Shown piece after piece: positions 1-8,519 of a stretch of DNA of 24,060 nt (the stretch's first letter is position 1; each line of letters begins with the position of its first letter). The notes beneath the pieces were generated by a model. The model made no database searches. It was not told the DNA's origin and saw only the letters and a list, made by a program, of their open reading frames with translations. A program made the translations under genes and the position numbers. The DNA is taken from positions 1 to 24,060 of IMG/VR virus record IMGVR_UViG_3300020442_000596. One strand, given 5' to 3'. Source of the DNA: a virus.

Positions 1-68
1 CCGTTCAGGAAATACACCTTACACGGACCAACACCATCTACGTCTCTGTAATCCCAGTATACTTTCAT
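1..68 (-). CDS. Partial hypothetical protein (N-terminus only)
   Basis: Reading the minus strand from 68, an ATG opens a frame that runs off the left edge of the window without a stop. The visible residues begin MKVYWDYRDVDGVGPCKVYF. The start codon overlaps the TGA of the preceding gene as ATGA (65-68), the commonest gene junction in this genome, which supports it as a real start. Only 22 residues are visible, so no function can be assigned. Confidence 0.6.
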   Translation of the reverse strand, partial: MKVYWDYRDVDGVGPCKVYFLN

Positions 69-799
69 TTCTTCCACATCCACTTAAAGGGGCATTGTGA
101 TTCTTCTTCTTTTTTTAGTCGGGACTTGATAAGATCCCAAGAATAGTTGTTATGCCAGTCTTTCAACCAGAGGTCCTGTAGCTGTCGCTTAGCCACTTTC
201 TCAGGGACTGGTCTTTTTTCAAGTTTGAATTTGACATCTCTAGTTCTTGCTGAACTAAAGCGTACATAGCAGACAGGTGCTCCTTTTTCGAGCCAGATGT
301 TTTGGTCATAGCTTGTGATCTTGAAACCAAGATTAATAGGACGTTGCCATACGGAAATAGGGAATGATCCTGCTACTACATCTAACCCCAGTCGGGTCAT
401 TGTTGGGTGTTGAAACTGTTCGATCCAAACATCCTTTTCATCAGTCCAGAAGCAATAACCTTGCTTGAATTGAATCTCAGGATGCTCACCATCTAACCAA
501 CCATCACCTAACATAAAGTATTGCTCAAAAATGTCCTGGGACAAATTTGTGCTCAGAAAATTTTCTTCAGATTTATATATCATCCCAAGAGGGAATGACT
601 GATGGAGAGACCAGACATTTTTGTGATACTCTTTCCATGCTGGGCATTTAGCATGACGATAGTTCATGTCATACCCTTTCAAGGCAGGCTGAGGTTCCTC
701 AAAGTAATCTTCGGGGAAGAAATCAGTCTCTTTAGGATCGAGGAAAGATTCCTCAGACCCTGCCATGACATAGTTATAGTATACTGTCTTGATCTTCAT
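65..799 (-). CDS. Conserved cyanophage hypothetical protein, 244 aa
   Basis: Soluble 244-residue protein rich in aromatic residues, with no signal peptide or membrane segment. It has an acidic N-terminal third (EES..DPKETDFFPEDYFEE), a central DGEHPEIQFKQGYCFW segment and a basic C-terminus ending FKWMWKK. The style recalls the DUF6065 proteins of cyanophages, but I recognise this only weakly and claim no function. The start at 799 overlaps the upstream small gene by 26 nt; an alternative ATG at 766 (MAGSEESF) would leave a 7-nt gap instead. It is probably the last-but-one visible gene of the accessory operon that begins near 1873. Confidence 0.75.
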   Translation of the reverse strand: MKIKTVYYNYVMAGSEESFLDPKETDFFPEDYFEEPQPALKGYDMNYRHAKCPAWKEYHKNVWSLHQSFPLGMIYKSEENFLSTNLSQDIFEQYFMLGDGWLDGEHPEIQFKQGYCFWTDEKDVWIEQFQHPTMTRLGLDVVAGSFPISVWQRPINLGFKITSYDQNIWLEKGAPVCYVRFSSARTRDVKFKLEKRPVPEKVAKRQLQDLWLKDWHNNYSWDLIKSRLKKEEESQCPFKWMWKK

Positions 800-974
800 C
801 CTGATACTTCAGAAACTCACGGAATGTCATCTTCATCTCACGTTCTGTCATGCCACAATGCTTTGCCGCATTGGGTAGGTTCATTGTAGCATGGAACAGA
901 GCAAGATTCGCTTCATCAACCAGCGTCGGAGTCGTTTTCACTTTCTTCTCTATCAGATTCGGCAATGGCTTCAT
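774..974 (-). CDS. Small hypothetical protein, HTH-like, about 66 aa
   Basis: Small helical protein. The middle ([20 protein letters not shown]) reads like a helix-turn-helix: a short helix, a CGM turn and an amphipathic second helix. That suggests a DNA-binding or regulatory role, but this is a pattern impression only. The reading frame opens with TTG at 977 followed by ATG at 974; ATG is preferred. Either start overlaps the end of the acyl carrier protein gene by about 60 nt. A later ATG at 884 (MNLPNAAK) would avoid the overlap but would cut the protein to 35 residues. The stop lies inside the start of the next gene. Confidence 0.6.
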   Translation of the reverse strand: MKPLPNLIEKKVKTTPTLVDEANLALFHATMNLPNAAKHCGMTEREMKMTFREFLKYQDEDQDSIL

Positions 975-1407
975 CAATACGTTTATCTAAATCCTCAGGA
1001 ACAGATGATCCAAGTTTGATTGCCTTGGCACCAATAGGTCCTTTGGGGTTGGGTTTCTTTTTAAGCAGTGCTGCTTTGTCCACCTTCTTACGTGGTTTGC
1101 CTGCTTCTTTCTTACACTTCTTGATAGTCTCAATGGCATCACCAACGGTGACAATATCCATTGAATACTCATCAGGGATCTCAATACCGAAGCATTCTTC
1201 CAGGAACATCACGAGTTCTACCAGGTCCAGTGAGTCAGCATCCAGATCTTTTACGAACTCAGATTCCCATTTAACTTCGGTAGTCAGTCGTTCACCGAGT
1301 GTTTCTTTCAGGGCAATAATCGCAACTTCAAGAAGAACTTCATCGTTGACCTTCTTAGCTGCCTTCAAGATCGATTTGATCTCGGAATATGCTACAACAT
1401 GAGACAT
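916..1407 (-). CDS. Acyl carrier protein-like protein with basic C-terminal extension
   Basis: Residues about 25-97 match the acyl carrier protein fold, with the 4'-phosphopantetheine attachment motif [16 protein letters not shown]; the modified serine would be Ser59. The following helix FGIEIPDE and the closing TVGDAIETI helix are also typical. ACPs are normally about 80 residues. This one is 163 because of a lysine-rich, probably disordered tail (98-163: [20 protein letters not shown] onward), ending in a run of Asp, Glu and Ser. The family carries acyl chains for fatty-acid or lipid synthesis after modification by a phosphopantetheinyl transferase. No transferase is visible here, so a host enzyme would be needed. 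The start at 1407 lies 2 nt after the stop of the upstream small gene. Confidence 0.85.
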   Translation of the reverse strand: MSHVVAYSEIKSILKAAKKVNDEVLLEVAIIALKETLGERLTTEVKWESEFVKDLDADSLDLVELVMFLEECFGIEIPDEYSMDIVTVGDAIETIKKCKKEAGKPRKKVDKAALLKKKPNPKGPIGAKAIKLGSSVPEDLDKRIDEAIAESDREESENDSDAG

Positions 1408-1409
1408 AA

Positions 1410-1583
1410 TTAATAAATGTACTGTACTTCGTCTTCAGAACAGGTAGCACGTACTACATCGAGTACACGCTGGAATTGATCAGCATCTTCACAGACAAGA
1501 TCACGTGCTTCCATGTGGTCCGACAGCAGTGAGAACTTGCGGGCGGGGATGTTTACGATCACTTTGTCAAGGCAGCTGTTCAT
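1410..1583 (-). CDS. Small hypothetical protein, 57 aa
   Basis: Short open frame filling the gap between two genes. It begins [20 protein letters not shown], ends SEDEVQYIY, and has no internal stop. The ATG at 1583 overlaps the preceding gene's TGA as ATGA (1580-1583), and the stop is 2 nt before the ACP start, so it fits the operon exactly. It is mixed alpha/beta in character, with no membrane segment and no recognisable domain. Function unknown. Confidence 0.7.
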   Translation of the reverse strand: MNSCLDKVIVNIPARKFSLLSDHMEARDLVCEDADQFQRVLDVVRATCSEDEVQYIY

Positions 1584-1873
1584 GAGTTTCCTTTGAGGTC
1601 CTCACTATCATAGGGGATCACAAAGAAGTCTGCGCTACTCATTGTGCCACCTTCGACACTGGCATGTTTGATGACCTTCTCAGCATCGGTCTTAAAACAC
1701 GCGAGACCTTTCCTTAGAGTCTCATAATACTGATATGCCTTGGTTTGGTCAGCAGTAGGACTGCTGAATTTTTCTTTTACCTTTCGCTCGACATAGTTAT
1801 CTAGCTCTTCATCGATGAAGTCTTTGATAGCATGTGCCTGAGCAAGAGTTACTTTCATTGCGTAAATGCTCAT
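1580..1873 (-). CDS. Small hypothetical protein, 97 aa, first gene after an early-type promoter
   Basis: Mostly helical protein (MSIYAMKVTLAQAHAIKDFI, then EELDNYVERKVKEKF) with no recognised domain. The frame stays open back to a TTG at 1894, but that codon lies in the spacer and -10 region of the promoter at 1883-1911, so ATG 1873 or ATG 1858 (MKVTLAQ) is the likely start. With transcription starting around 1876, ATG 1873 would be nearly leaderless, while 1858 would leave a leader of about 18 nt. No Shine-Dalgarno sequence is obvious for either. It begins the small-gene operon leading into the 57-aa gene and the ACP. Confidence 0.7.
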   Translation of the reverse strand: MSIYAMKVTLAQAHAIKDFIDEELDNYVERKVKEKFSSPTADQTKAYQYYETLRKGLACFKTDAEKVIKHASVEGGTMSSADFFVIPYDSEDLKGNS

Positions 1874-1882
1874 GTGATTAAC

Positions 1883-1911
1883 ATTATAGGACAATCACTA
1901 GGAGTTGTCAA
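1883..1911 (-). promoter_or_regulatory. Sigma70-type (host-like, early) promoter
   Basis: On the minus strand, TTGACA (1911-1906), a 17-nt spacer and TATAAT (1888-1883) form a perfect consensus sigma70 promoter. The TGA stop of the upstream beta-helix gene (1910-1908) lies inside the -35 box. The spacer carries an inverted repeat GACAA/TTGTC spanning the -35 edge, a conceivable operator. It would allow the small accessory genes and ACP to be transcribed by host RNA polymerase, independently of the late structural operon upstream. Confidence 0.8.
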
Positions 1912-2852
1912 TTCAGGTAGATTCCGTTGTCACATTCAATCTTAAACTCATCTCCACCAGCAGTCATCTTTGCCGCTCCGTTTGCTGCCATGTAGAAGTC
2001 CTCAGTCTTAATGGTAACTGAGGTTGAGCCTGTGTCTAATTCCCATCCTGTAGGAGTCCCGTAAGGCGAGTCCCCAGGTTTTGATACATTCATGCCGTCG
2101 GGAGCACCACCTTGTAGACAGTCAATGTCATCCCCTACAGCTTTGATTTTAATTTTTCCTTGAACTTCAGTGAAATAGTTTCTACCGATGTTGTCGTAAC
2201 GACAACCTTTGACGTTGAAGCGAAGATCTCCCTCGCTTTCGATGGCAAAAGTACCACCCTCCTTAGACATTCTAATCACACGGTTGCCATGGATTTCCTC
2301 CACGACCTGACCGCCTTTCTTAATGTTAGTGTTAGTAAAGGTCGCTGTCGTATTGACAGAGTTAGCAATCATACGAAGTTCAGAGTCGGATTGGACACCG
2401 ATGTCATCTGAACCCTTGATCATCAGGGCACCCTTAGCAGTTTGCTGCCAGAGACCATGGACCATATCATAACGATCACCAAACACCTCAGTGTGTAGGT
2501 CTCCCTCTACACCCAGGTGACAATCACCAACAACTTCAATAAGAAGTTTATCTTTCTTTGGATCCTTACCAACCTTTAGGGTAGTAGTCTCCTCAGAATT
2601 GAGGTTGAGGTTCTTCTTACACTGAATCAGTGTATCACCTTCCTCGTTCATCTCGACAACATTACCAGTCTTACCGTGAATCACACGAATGCGTTCACCG
2701 TCTTCTGAGTTGTCAAGTTCTATAGTATGTCCGCATGATGTAGTAGTAACGTAGTTCTTTGGATAGATCGTTACTGTTTGTGGGCTTTCGTTCGGAGTTA
2801 CCGAACCACCACCCATGGATAGGTTTGTATTTGAAGTATCAGGTCTTGTCAT
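1908..2852 (-). CDS. Baseplate hub needle, gp5 C-terminal beta-helix-like
   Basis: Protein of 314 residues resembling the C-terminal triple-stranded beta-helix of T4 gp5, the membrane-piercing needle. The evidence is runs of the octapeptide pattern VxGxxxxx: four consecutive octads start at residues 107, 115, 123 and 131 (VVGDCHLG, VEGDLHTE, VFGDRYDM, VHGLWQQT). A second series at about 206, 214, 222, 230 and 238 contains VKGCRYDN and VQGKIKIK. The N-terminal 30 residues look flexible. In T4 this region is part of one gp5 polypeptide; here it is a separate gene 2 nt after the OB-fold protein. It is probably a homotrimer at the hub tip. It is the last gene of the structural operon. Confidence 0.8.
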   Translation of the reverse strand: MTRPDTSNTNLSMGGGSVTPNESPQTVTIYPKNYVTTTSCGHTIELDNSEDGERIRVIHGKTGNVVEMNEEGDTLIQCKKNLNLNSEETTTLKVGKDPKKDKLLIEVVGDCHLGVEGDLHTEVFGDRYDMVHGLWQQTAKGALMIKGSDDIGVQSDSELRMIANSVNTTATFTNTNIKKGGQVVEEIHGNRVIRMSKEGGTFAIESEGDLRFNVKGCRYDNIGRNYFTEVQGKIKIKAVGDDIDCLQGGAPDGMNVSKPGDSPYGTPTGWELDTGSTSVTIKTEDFYMAANGAAKMTAGGDEFKIECDNGIYLN

Positions 2853-2854
2853 AA

Positions 2855-5719
2855 TTAGTAACCGTATCCTCCGCCACCACTGCTACCACCTGATCCACCA
2901 CTGTTAGGTGGATTGTATGTTGGGCTAGGACTCGGACTCGGGGTAGGAGTAGGAGTTGGACTAGACCCACCAGGATCAACCACGTTAGTGGTTGTAGGGG
3001 TAGTATTTTCAGTAGACGTGCTTGTATTTATTACGTTGGTGGGAGTGGATGATGAGTAGTAATCAGACTCTACAGTGACAGTTACACCTTGACCAAGACT
3101 CTCTGCCTTGCTGTCATAGATGTACTCATGTGGTTCATCAGTGTGAACAGCACCAACCATCTTTCTACCCATGTGAGTATGGAAGGGACCATAGTAAGGT
3201 TGACCATTGACCCACCCAACCAGTTGCTGTGGATGTGATACACAGTCGATGTAAGTGTTGACAGCATACAGACTCTTGAGCTTCTCAGGTCCTACGAATT
3301 CATAGGTAGGTATCAGTTCAGCACCGAATCCTGTGTCATCAACAACTCTCGGTCTGATGTAACCAATAGTTTTCTTGGTGACATTGATGCGAGTAATTCT
3401 ACCATCCTTGTCAGTCTCTGCGTCACCAATCTCTTCATCACCCACCTTAATTACAGGTTTGGTGTATCCTTTACCTACATTATCAGGGATAAGTTCAGCA
3501 AGTGTGGGGATCAGATCAGCACAACCAGCATAGATTGCTGTAGTATTCTCTGGGATAGCAAGGTCAAAGAAACTATCAACAGGGTTGAGAGTAAACTTAT
3601 AGTCACCATTGGCATTCTGTAGTTTCAGACCCTCAGGAATAGCTTCTGTCTTGTCTAGTGTAGCAAGACCAATGTATCCAGTGTTGTTGTAGTTAAACTC
3701 CAGGACTTGGAGGATAGGGTTGTTAGGATCATCCTGTGGGAACAGATATCCACCCTCATCAACATAGTCTGCCAGTTCTACATTAGGAACAAGGAAGATC
3801 CTCTGCTCAGTAGGACACGTGCTAGTGTCAGGATCAAGACCATATCCTACACCAGTCTTCTTGATAGCAATACTCTCGATCTTACCATTCTTGACAATAG
3901 GTTTGCCGATGAATCCTCTACCTTCGGGTTCATTACATGAGAACATAGCACGAACTCTAGCAGTTGTGCTGATGTTACTACCCTTCTTACGCATGAAGGC
4001 ACCAACAATGGCACCCATGTCATCAATGATAGGCAGTGCTTTGATGAACGTTGTAGACTGAGCGTTGTCAAAGATCAGCTCAGGGAAACATGGTTTCTTA
4101 TTGAGGTTAGATGGACTACAGTTGAGAGTTGACATCTGAATGTTACCATCCGAGTCACGGATAGGATAGACAGAATCAAACTTCTCGATCAGAGACTTAC
4201 CCTTCTCGAAAGACTGGTCACTAATACCTGTACCAGCAGCACCAACCTCAGCATACTCACCTGTCTTGGTGTTGAATCCCATCTTCTTCTCTACACCATC
4301 CACAATCTTGGTGACAGGAACATATCCACGAGAGTTGGGCTTACCGTCACCAACAACTCTAGTCTTACCACCAGCAAGTTCTTTCTTAGCAGCATCACCA
4401 TATTGCGACTGCTGTTTCTTGCTCTTATCTCCTTCACTCTCCTTAGGACCATGGCATGTCTCGAAGGTGGACAGACCCAGGGCACAAGACAAATCACCAC
4501 CGCAGATCATATCAATCAGGTCAAGGACGTTTGCCATCAGACCTTGGATCATAGCAGCAGCACCCTTGATAGCACCAAGAACACCCTGAAGAATACCCAG
4601 AGCACTCTCGATAGCACCGAGCAAGCTGTCGATGACACCACCGAACAGATCCATGAAGACGTCTTGAGCAAGGCAGAGGGCAGAGTCCAGTGCTTGCTCC
4701 ACCAGGTCCATGAGCATCCCAGAGATAGTGCCGAGAATATCTCCAGCAATCTGCTTGAAGAGACACTTGATCAGGTCAGATACACTCTTGAGTTGTTCTT
4801 TCAGAGGATCAAGAATGTCAGGATCAGGGATGTTGATCTTGTCCATCTGCTCTTGGATGAACTTCTCAGTCTCTTTGAGAACAACACCCTTGACATTGCC
4901 CATGATCCCATCCATGAACTTGCCAATTCTGGATGTATACTTCTCAACCTCAGCGGCGAAGTCTTCTACCTCTCCTGTGGCACTGTTGATAAACTCACCG
5001 ATCTCATTCTTCTCGATGCCACGAGCATACTTCAGGAACTCTGCCATAGCTCCCTTGATCTTTACATCGGAAGCTTGACCACACTTACCATTAGATACAC
5101 TGACAGTATAGCAGCGCTTAGCATCTGCTGCTTTCATTATATCAGTCTGCTTTGCTGCCTCACCACGTGGGTTGACTGTGGATGTGGTAGTTTCACCTTC
5201 CTCAGATGGCGGTAAAGCACCAACATTAGGAGGAGCTTTTGTACCTGTAGATGATTCTGAGACTGTAGATGCTGTACCACCAACTGTGGATCCACCAGTT
5301 TCACCATGCTTTTGTGGTTTATAGTCAGGTGGGAGCAAAGTCTGGAATGCTTTACCTTTCTCACCAGTCTTCTTGTAGACTCCCTTGGGATTCTCATCAG
5401 AGATGGTACCCATGATGACAGGGATCTGTGCCGAAGCACCATCCATAAAGAAACCAACAACCCAGGAACTGATCTGGAGCTGGTGAATGCTACCAATACC
5501 ACCACGCTGTGCTTGCGTGACAGGCATCAGACAACTTGCCCAGGGCAGATCCTTTGTGGGGAGAATGGTTGTGTCAGGATTGTGATAACCTACAATCCTT
5601 ACTTTTACCTTACCAGTAAAGTCGTAATCATCTGGTGTAGATCCATCGTTCTCGATCTGACCCAACCACCAGTTGAATCCATCCTTACCAATAAAATGTG
5701 CGGCAGATTCTAGATTCAT
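2855..5719 (-). CDS. 5: Baseplate hub subunit, gp5-like (N-terminal OB fold), 954 aa
   Basis: The N-terminal 110 residues match the gp5/VgrG OB-fold domain (GQIENDGS, GKVKVRIVGYHNP, WASCLMPVTQAQ, QIPVIMGTI), which sits on the gp27 ring of the hub. The rest is unlike T4 gp5. There is a Ser/Thr/Gly-rich linker, a long helical region (about 215-410), and two segments of the cyanophage structural type (GKGYTKPVIKVG, KKTGVGYGL). A QPYYGPFHTHMGRKM segment follows, then a Pro/Thr/Ser and Gly-rich tail (PTPTPTPSPSPSP, GGSGGSSGGGGYGY). No lysozyme domain was recognised, in contrast to T4 gp5. It starts with an ATGA overlap at 5716-5719 with the gp27-like gene. Confidence 0.8.
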   Translation of the reverse strand: MNLESAAHFIGKDGFNWWLGQIENDGSTPDDYDFTGKVKVRIVGYHNPDTTILPTKDLPWASCLMPVTQAQRGGIGSIHQLQISSWVVGFFMDGASAQIPVIMGTISDENPKGVYKKTGEKGKAFQTLLPPDYKPQKHGETGGSTVGGTASTVSESSTGTKAPPNVGALPPSEEGETTTSTVNPRGEAAKQTDIMKAADAKRCYTVSVSNGKCGQASDVKIKGAMAEFLKYARGIEKNEIGEFINSATGEVEDFAAEVEKYTSRIGKFMDGIMGNVKGVVLKETEKFIQEQMDKINIPDPDILDPLKEQLKSVSDLIKCLFKQIAGDILGTISGMLMDLVEQALDSALCLAQDVFMDLFGGVIDSLLGAIESALGILQGVLGAIKGAAAMIQGLMANVLDLIDMICGGDLSCALGLSTFETCHGPKESEGDKSKKQQSQYGDAAKKELAGGKTRVVGDGKPNSRGYVPVTKIVDGVEKKMGFNTKTGEYAEVGAAGTGISDQSFEKGKSLIEKFDSVYPIRDSDGNIQMSTLNCSPSNLNKKPCFPELIFDNAQSTTFIKALPIIDDMGAIVGAFMRKKGSNISTTARVRAMFSCNEPEGRGFIGKPIVKNGKIESIAIKKTGVGYGLDPDTSTCPTEQRIFLVPNVELADYVDEGGYLFPQDDPNNPILQVLEFNYNNTGYIGLATLDKTEAIPEGLKLQNANGDYKFTLNPVDSFFDLAIPENTTAIYAGCADLIPTLAELIPDNVGKGYTKPVIKVGDEEIGDAETDKDGRITRINVTKKTIGYIRPRVVDDTGFGAELIPTYEFVGPEKLKSLYAVNTYIDCVSHPQQLVGWVNGQPYYGPFHTHMGRKMVGAVHTDEPHEYIYDSKAESLGQGVTVTVESDYYSSSTPTNVINTSTSTENTTPTTTNVVDPGGSSPTPTPTPSPSPSPTYNPPNSGGSGGSSGGGGYGY

Positions 5720-6966
5720 CCTAAACTATCTCTGTAAATGGTGACACGAGTAGACATCATGTCTCGTTCCGTCGCAAATTGACGGTATATTTTACCTACT
5801 ATGTATTTACCACTCTGAGAAGAATCTTTCTCTAGTGCCTTACCTTTATAGGATTGTACTTCCACGACCTGCCCAATCTCTAGATTGAGTGTGCCTTCAT
5901 ACTCAAAAGTAGCAGACTGGTTGAAGAAGAATTGATTCCTAATCATAGCCTGTGACAACTGTTTTGTCAAGTCCTGAGTGTAAGTACCCTCAGTGTACAT
6001 AGCAGTATCAAGAACCTTTGCCATGATACGTGTGGGATTTGACTTCTCACTCGTAGGACCAAACAGTTTATACATGGCAGGAAGAGAAGAGTCATTCAGT
6101 TTGCTCATCTCTTTATAGTATTCATTGACATTGAATGGGATCTCTTTATAGCTAAAGTCCTTCATGTCCAGAGTATATGTGACACTGGTATAACTACCCA
6201 GGTTCATACCTCGGAACACATCGCTGGTTCCAGTGATAGAAAGAGTATCAATGTCGATAAACTTATCATTCTCATCGTCATCATCATCCGAATAGTTGAC
6301 ACGAATAGTCTTTTGAACTTTTCCTTTGACCAACTTATCCATCGACTTGAAGTTATACTGAGATCCTGTCTCATAGAACAGATAACCAGCACTAACATCT
6401 TTAGATGATCCTTGCTCTGGTATAGATCTCCATGCCAACCAAGAAATGATAGTAAACGGATCCCAGTATGGAGAGATGAATGAGATCTTTGTCGAGGTTT
6501 TGTCAACAATAACTCTCTTCGCAGACTTGAGGAATCTACCAGTAGAGCTTATAAGATCTTTTACAATCTCAGATGTTGTCTCTCCACCACCTTTACCAAA
6601 TCTTTCTGAAATTTTTGTAGCAGAATTATTTACAGCATCAGGACTAATCATATACAGAGTAGCCTTCATCTTCTTTCCACTAACAATCATACGATCTTTG
6701 ATATCGTAGATTACCATGTTCGCAGAGACGGTATTCTCCTTGTGATCCTTAAACTCAATCGATACAGCTTCCAATCCAAAGAGTTTAGAGACGAGAGCAG
6801 TCTCAGTATCATTGATGGTGGCAGCCATGATGATATTGGACTTTGTAATGTCCTCAATATAATGTAACTCCAGCAAATGGTTGCTACCAAGATTTACCAC
6901 ACCAGATGCTGTCTGGATCTGGAATCTTACTAGAAGAAAATTATTTTGGGCTTCTACTTTACTCAT
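5716..6966 (-). CDS. Baseplate hub protein, gp27-like
   Basis: Protein of 416 residues, close in size to T4 gp27 (391 aa). gp27 is the trimeric hub ring that joins the tail tube to gp5. The supporting segment is the central SAGYLFYETGSQYNFKSMDK, the 'FLFYE...FNFRSID' pattern typical of gp27/gpD hub proteins. The N-terminal beta-rich domain and the C-terminal half with GTLNLEIGQVVEVQS (an OB/barrel-like strand set) also fit. Its position directly before the gp5-like gene matches the expected partner. It starts with an ATGA overlap (6963-6966) with the preceding gene. Assignment rests on motif and synteny. Confidence 0.75.
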   Translation of the reverse strand: MSKVEAQNNFLLVRFQIQTASGVVNLGSNHLLELHYIEDITKSNIIMAATINDTETALVSKLFGLEAVSIEFKDHKENTVSANMVIYDIKDRMIVSGKKMKATLYMISPDAVNNSATKISERFGKGGGETTSEIVKDLISSTGRFLKSAKRVIVDKTSTKISFISPYWDPFTIISWLAWRSIPEQGSSKDVSAGYLFYETGSQYNFKSMDKLVKGKVQKTIRVNYSDDDDDENDKFIDIDTLSITGTSDVFRGMNLGSYTSVTYTLDMKDFSYKEIPFNVNEYYKEMSKLNDSSLPAMYKLFGPTSEKSNPTRIMAKVLDTAMYTEGTYTQDLTKQLSQAMIRNQFFFNQSATFEYEGTLNLEIGQVVEVQSYKGKALEKDSSQSGKYIVGKIYRQFATERDMMSTRVTIYRDSLG

Positions 6967-8519
6967 ACGATATCCAGATGTGTCTCACCACCTTTGGTGA
7001 TAGAAATAGATGCGAGAAGAAAATCGCTTACCTTGAGAGGTGCTGATGGAACAGGATTATCAGTACCAATCATAGGACCTTTCTGACTAGATTTAGCACC
7101 TGCGGATACTGCCTGACTCATGGCACTAATGCCCTGCTGTATAATATTACTTGTAGATGACACAGCACTAGCAGTGTTGCTAATCAACACGGACTCATTC
7201 TGACTATTTACACTGTTAGTCAGGAAGTTAATGTCTTGCTTTAGGTTAGTAGATCCTTCCTGGGCAGGTGTTACGCCGCTCAGATTATTAGACACCGAAG
7301 TATCACTTACCATTGATGACAGACTTGTCGATTGCTTCAGCATCTGACCAGTCTGGTTCAGCGTGGAGCTCATATTATTGAGAGTGGTAGATCCTGTAGC
7401 AAGGTTTGCTGTGGCACCTGACATTGAAGGAGCAGATATGCCAGACATGGCACTCTTGAACCCATGAACAGGTCCACCACGACCAGTGCTAGCACGTGCT
7501 CCACCTTTGTGACCAGTTTTAGACTTCGGTGCTTCTTCTCCACTAGCACCACCAACGTTACTCTTACTGTCAGCAGAAGTTACTGGTGACTTCTTATTAC
7601 CAAACATTCCCCCGAAGAAGTTACCAACGTTGTTAACAAGACTCCTAGCGCCCCCAAAGACCTGGGCAATACCAGGAATTTTTTTCATGGTTGCCTGTGG
7701 AATACCGAACGCTTTCGCTACGTTGGCAGCATTTTTTACAATGTCATCAAAGGCAGGAACTCCAGGGATACCAATCTTACCTAGCAAGCTAGACAGACCT
7801 GCTGCCATTGCTTTGAGTGGCAGTGCCATAGCGCCTGCCATTGCTTTCTTATACTGATCAAGACCCAGCATTTCCTGCATCTTAGCAGCAGGATGCTTCT
7901 TACCTACAAGTCCAGCAGACTCAAGAGATTCAGATGAAGACTTCTTACCTTCAGATACACCCTCAGCAGCAGTCACTGGCGACTTGCCAGGCATCATCAT
8001 CTTCTGAGCTGCTGGAGATATCACACCACCCTGAGAGAATCCAGGAGTCTGTTGTGTCTTACCAGGTTCTGTGATTGGGTTTCTAGGTGAACCCGCTGGT
8101 GGAGTTATGTTAGCATTACCAGTGTCCTTAGGTGGTTGAACACCAGTCTGAGAACCTTCATCCTTTACTACATCTTCTGGTTCAACGTCTCTATCATCAC
8201 CACCCTCCATGAACTCCAGAGGATTCTCCAGGTCCAGGGCAGGAAGTGATTGGGGATTGATAAAGTTAGAGAACTTCTGCATCTTGGTAGATGCTTTCAG
8301 TACCTCAAATCCACCAGCGAGATCAGTCTTTATCCTACCATTCTTACTGTCATCCCTAGCGTCAGCTTCAGCAAGCGACTGGACACTTTCTGACAGCAGG
8401 AAATCCTTATACTTATCCTCACGGAACATGAGGTTAAGTAGGTGGTTCCTGTCTTCAAACAGTTTATTGAGACTCTCTAGAATCTCAGATACGTCTTTTA
8501 GGGATGGAAATTCTTTCAT
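6963..8519 (-). CDS. Low-complexity virion structural protein, 518 aa
   Basis: Only the first 60 residues look folded and helical (LKDVSEILESLNKLFEDRNH). The rest is Ser/Gly/Pro/Ala-rich, with a Pro-rich stretch (about 120-160), a glycine-zipper-like segment (about 230-310: PLKAMAAGLSSLLGKIGIPG) and a long Ser/Thr/Asn/Gln-rich region (about 330-490). Composition and location between the tape-measure candidate and gp27 suggest a tail-interior or hub-associated protein. It is not recognisable as T4 gp28 or gp29. The start at 8519 overlaps the upstream stop as ATGA. Confidence 0.7.
   Translation of the reverse strand: MKEFPSLKDVSEILESLNKLFEDRNHLLNLMFREDKYKDFLLSESVQSLAEADARDDSKNGRIKTDLAGGFEVLKASTKMQKFSNFINPQSLPALDLENPLEFMEGGDDRDVEPEDVVKDEGSQTGVQPPKDTGNANITPPAGSPRNPITEPGKTQQTPGFSQGGVISPAAQKMMMPGKSPVTAAEGVSEGKKSSSESLESAGLVGKKHPAAKMQEMLGLDQYKKAMAGAMALPLKAMAAGLSSLLGKIGIPGVPAFDDIVKNAANVAKAFGIPQATMKKIPGIAQVFGGARSLVNNVGNFFGGMFGNKKSPVTSADSKSNVGGASGEEAPKSKTGHKGGARASTGRGGPVHGFKSAMSGISAPSMSGATANLATGSTTLNNMSSTLNQTGQMLKQSTSLSSMVSDTSVSNNLSGVTPAQEGSTNLKQDINFLTNSVNSQNESVLISNTASAVSSTSNIIQQGISAMSQAVSAGAKSSQKGPMIGTDNPVPSAPLKVSDFLLASISITKGGETHLDIV

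Noticed and set aside
3024-3031. ATAAATAC late-like box on the minus strand within the gp5-like gene
   Set aside because: It lies inside a coding region 170 nt before the needle gene, with no other support.
4403-5215. 270-codon open frame on the plus strand opposite the gp5-like gene
   Set aside because: It is a shadow of the helical region of the gp5-like protein, low in complexity, with no ribosome site or neighbours in that direction.
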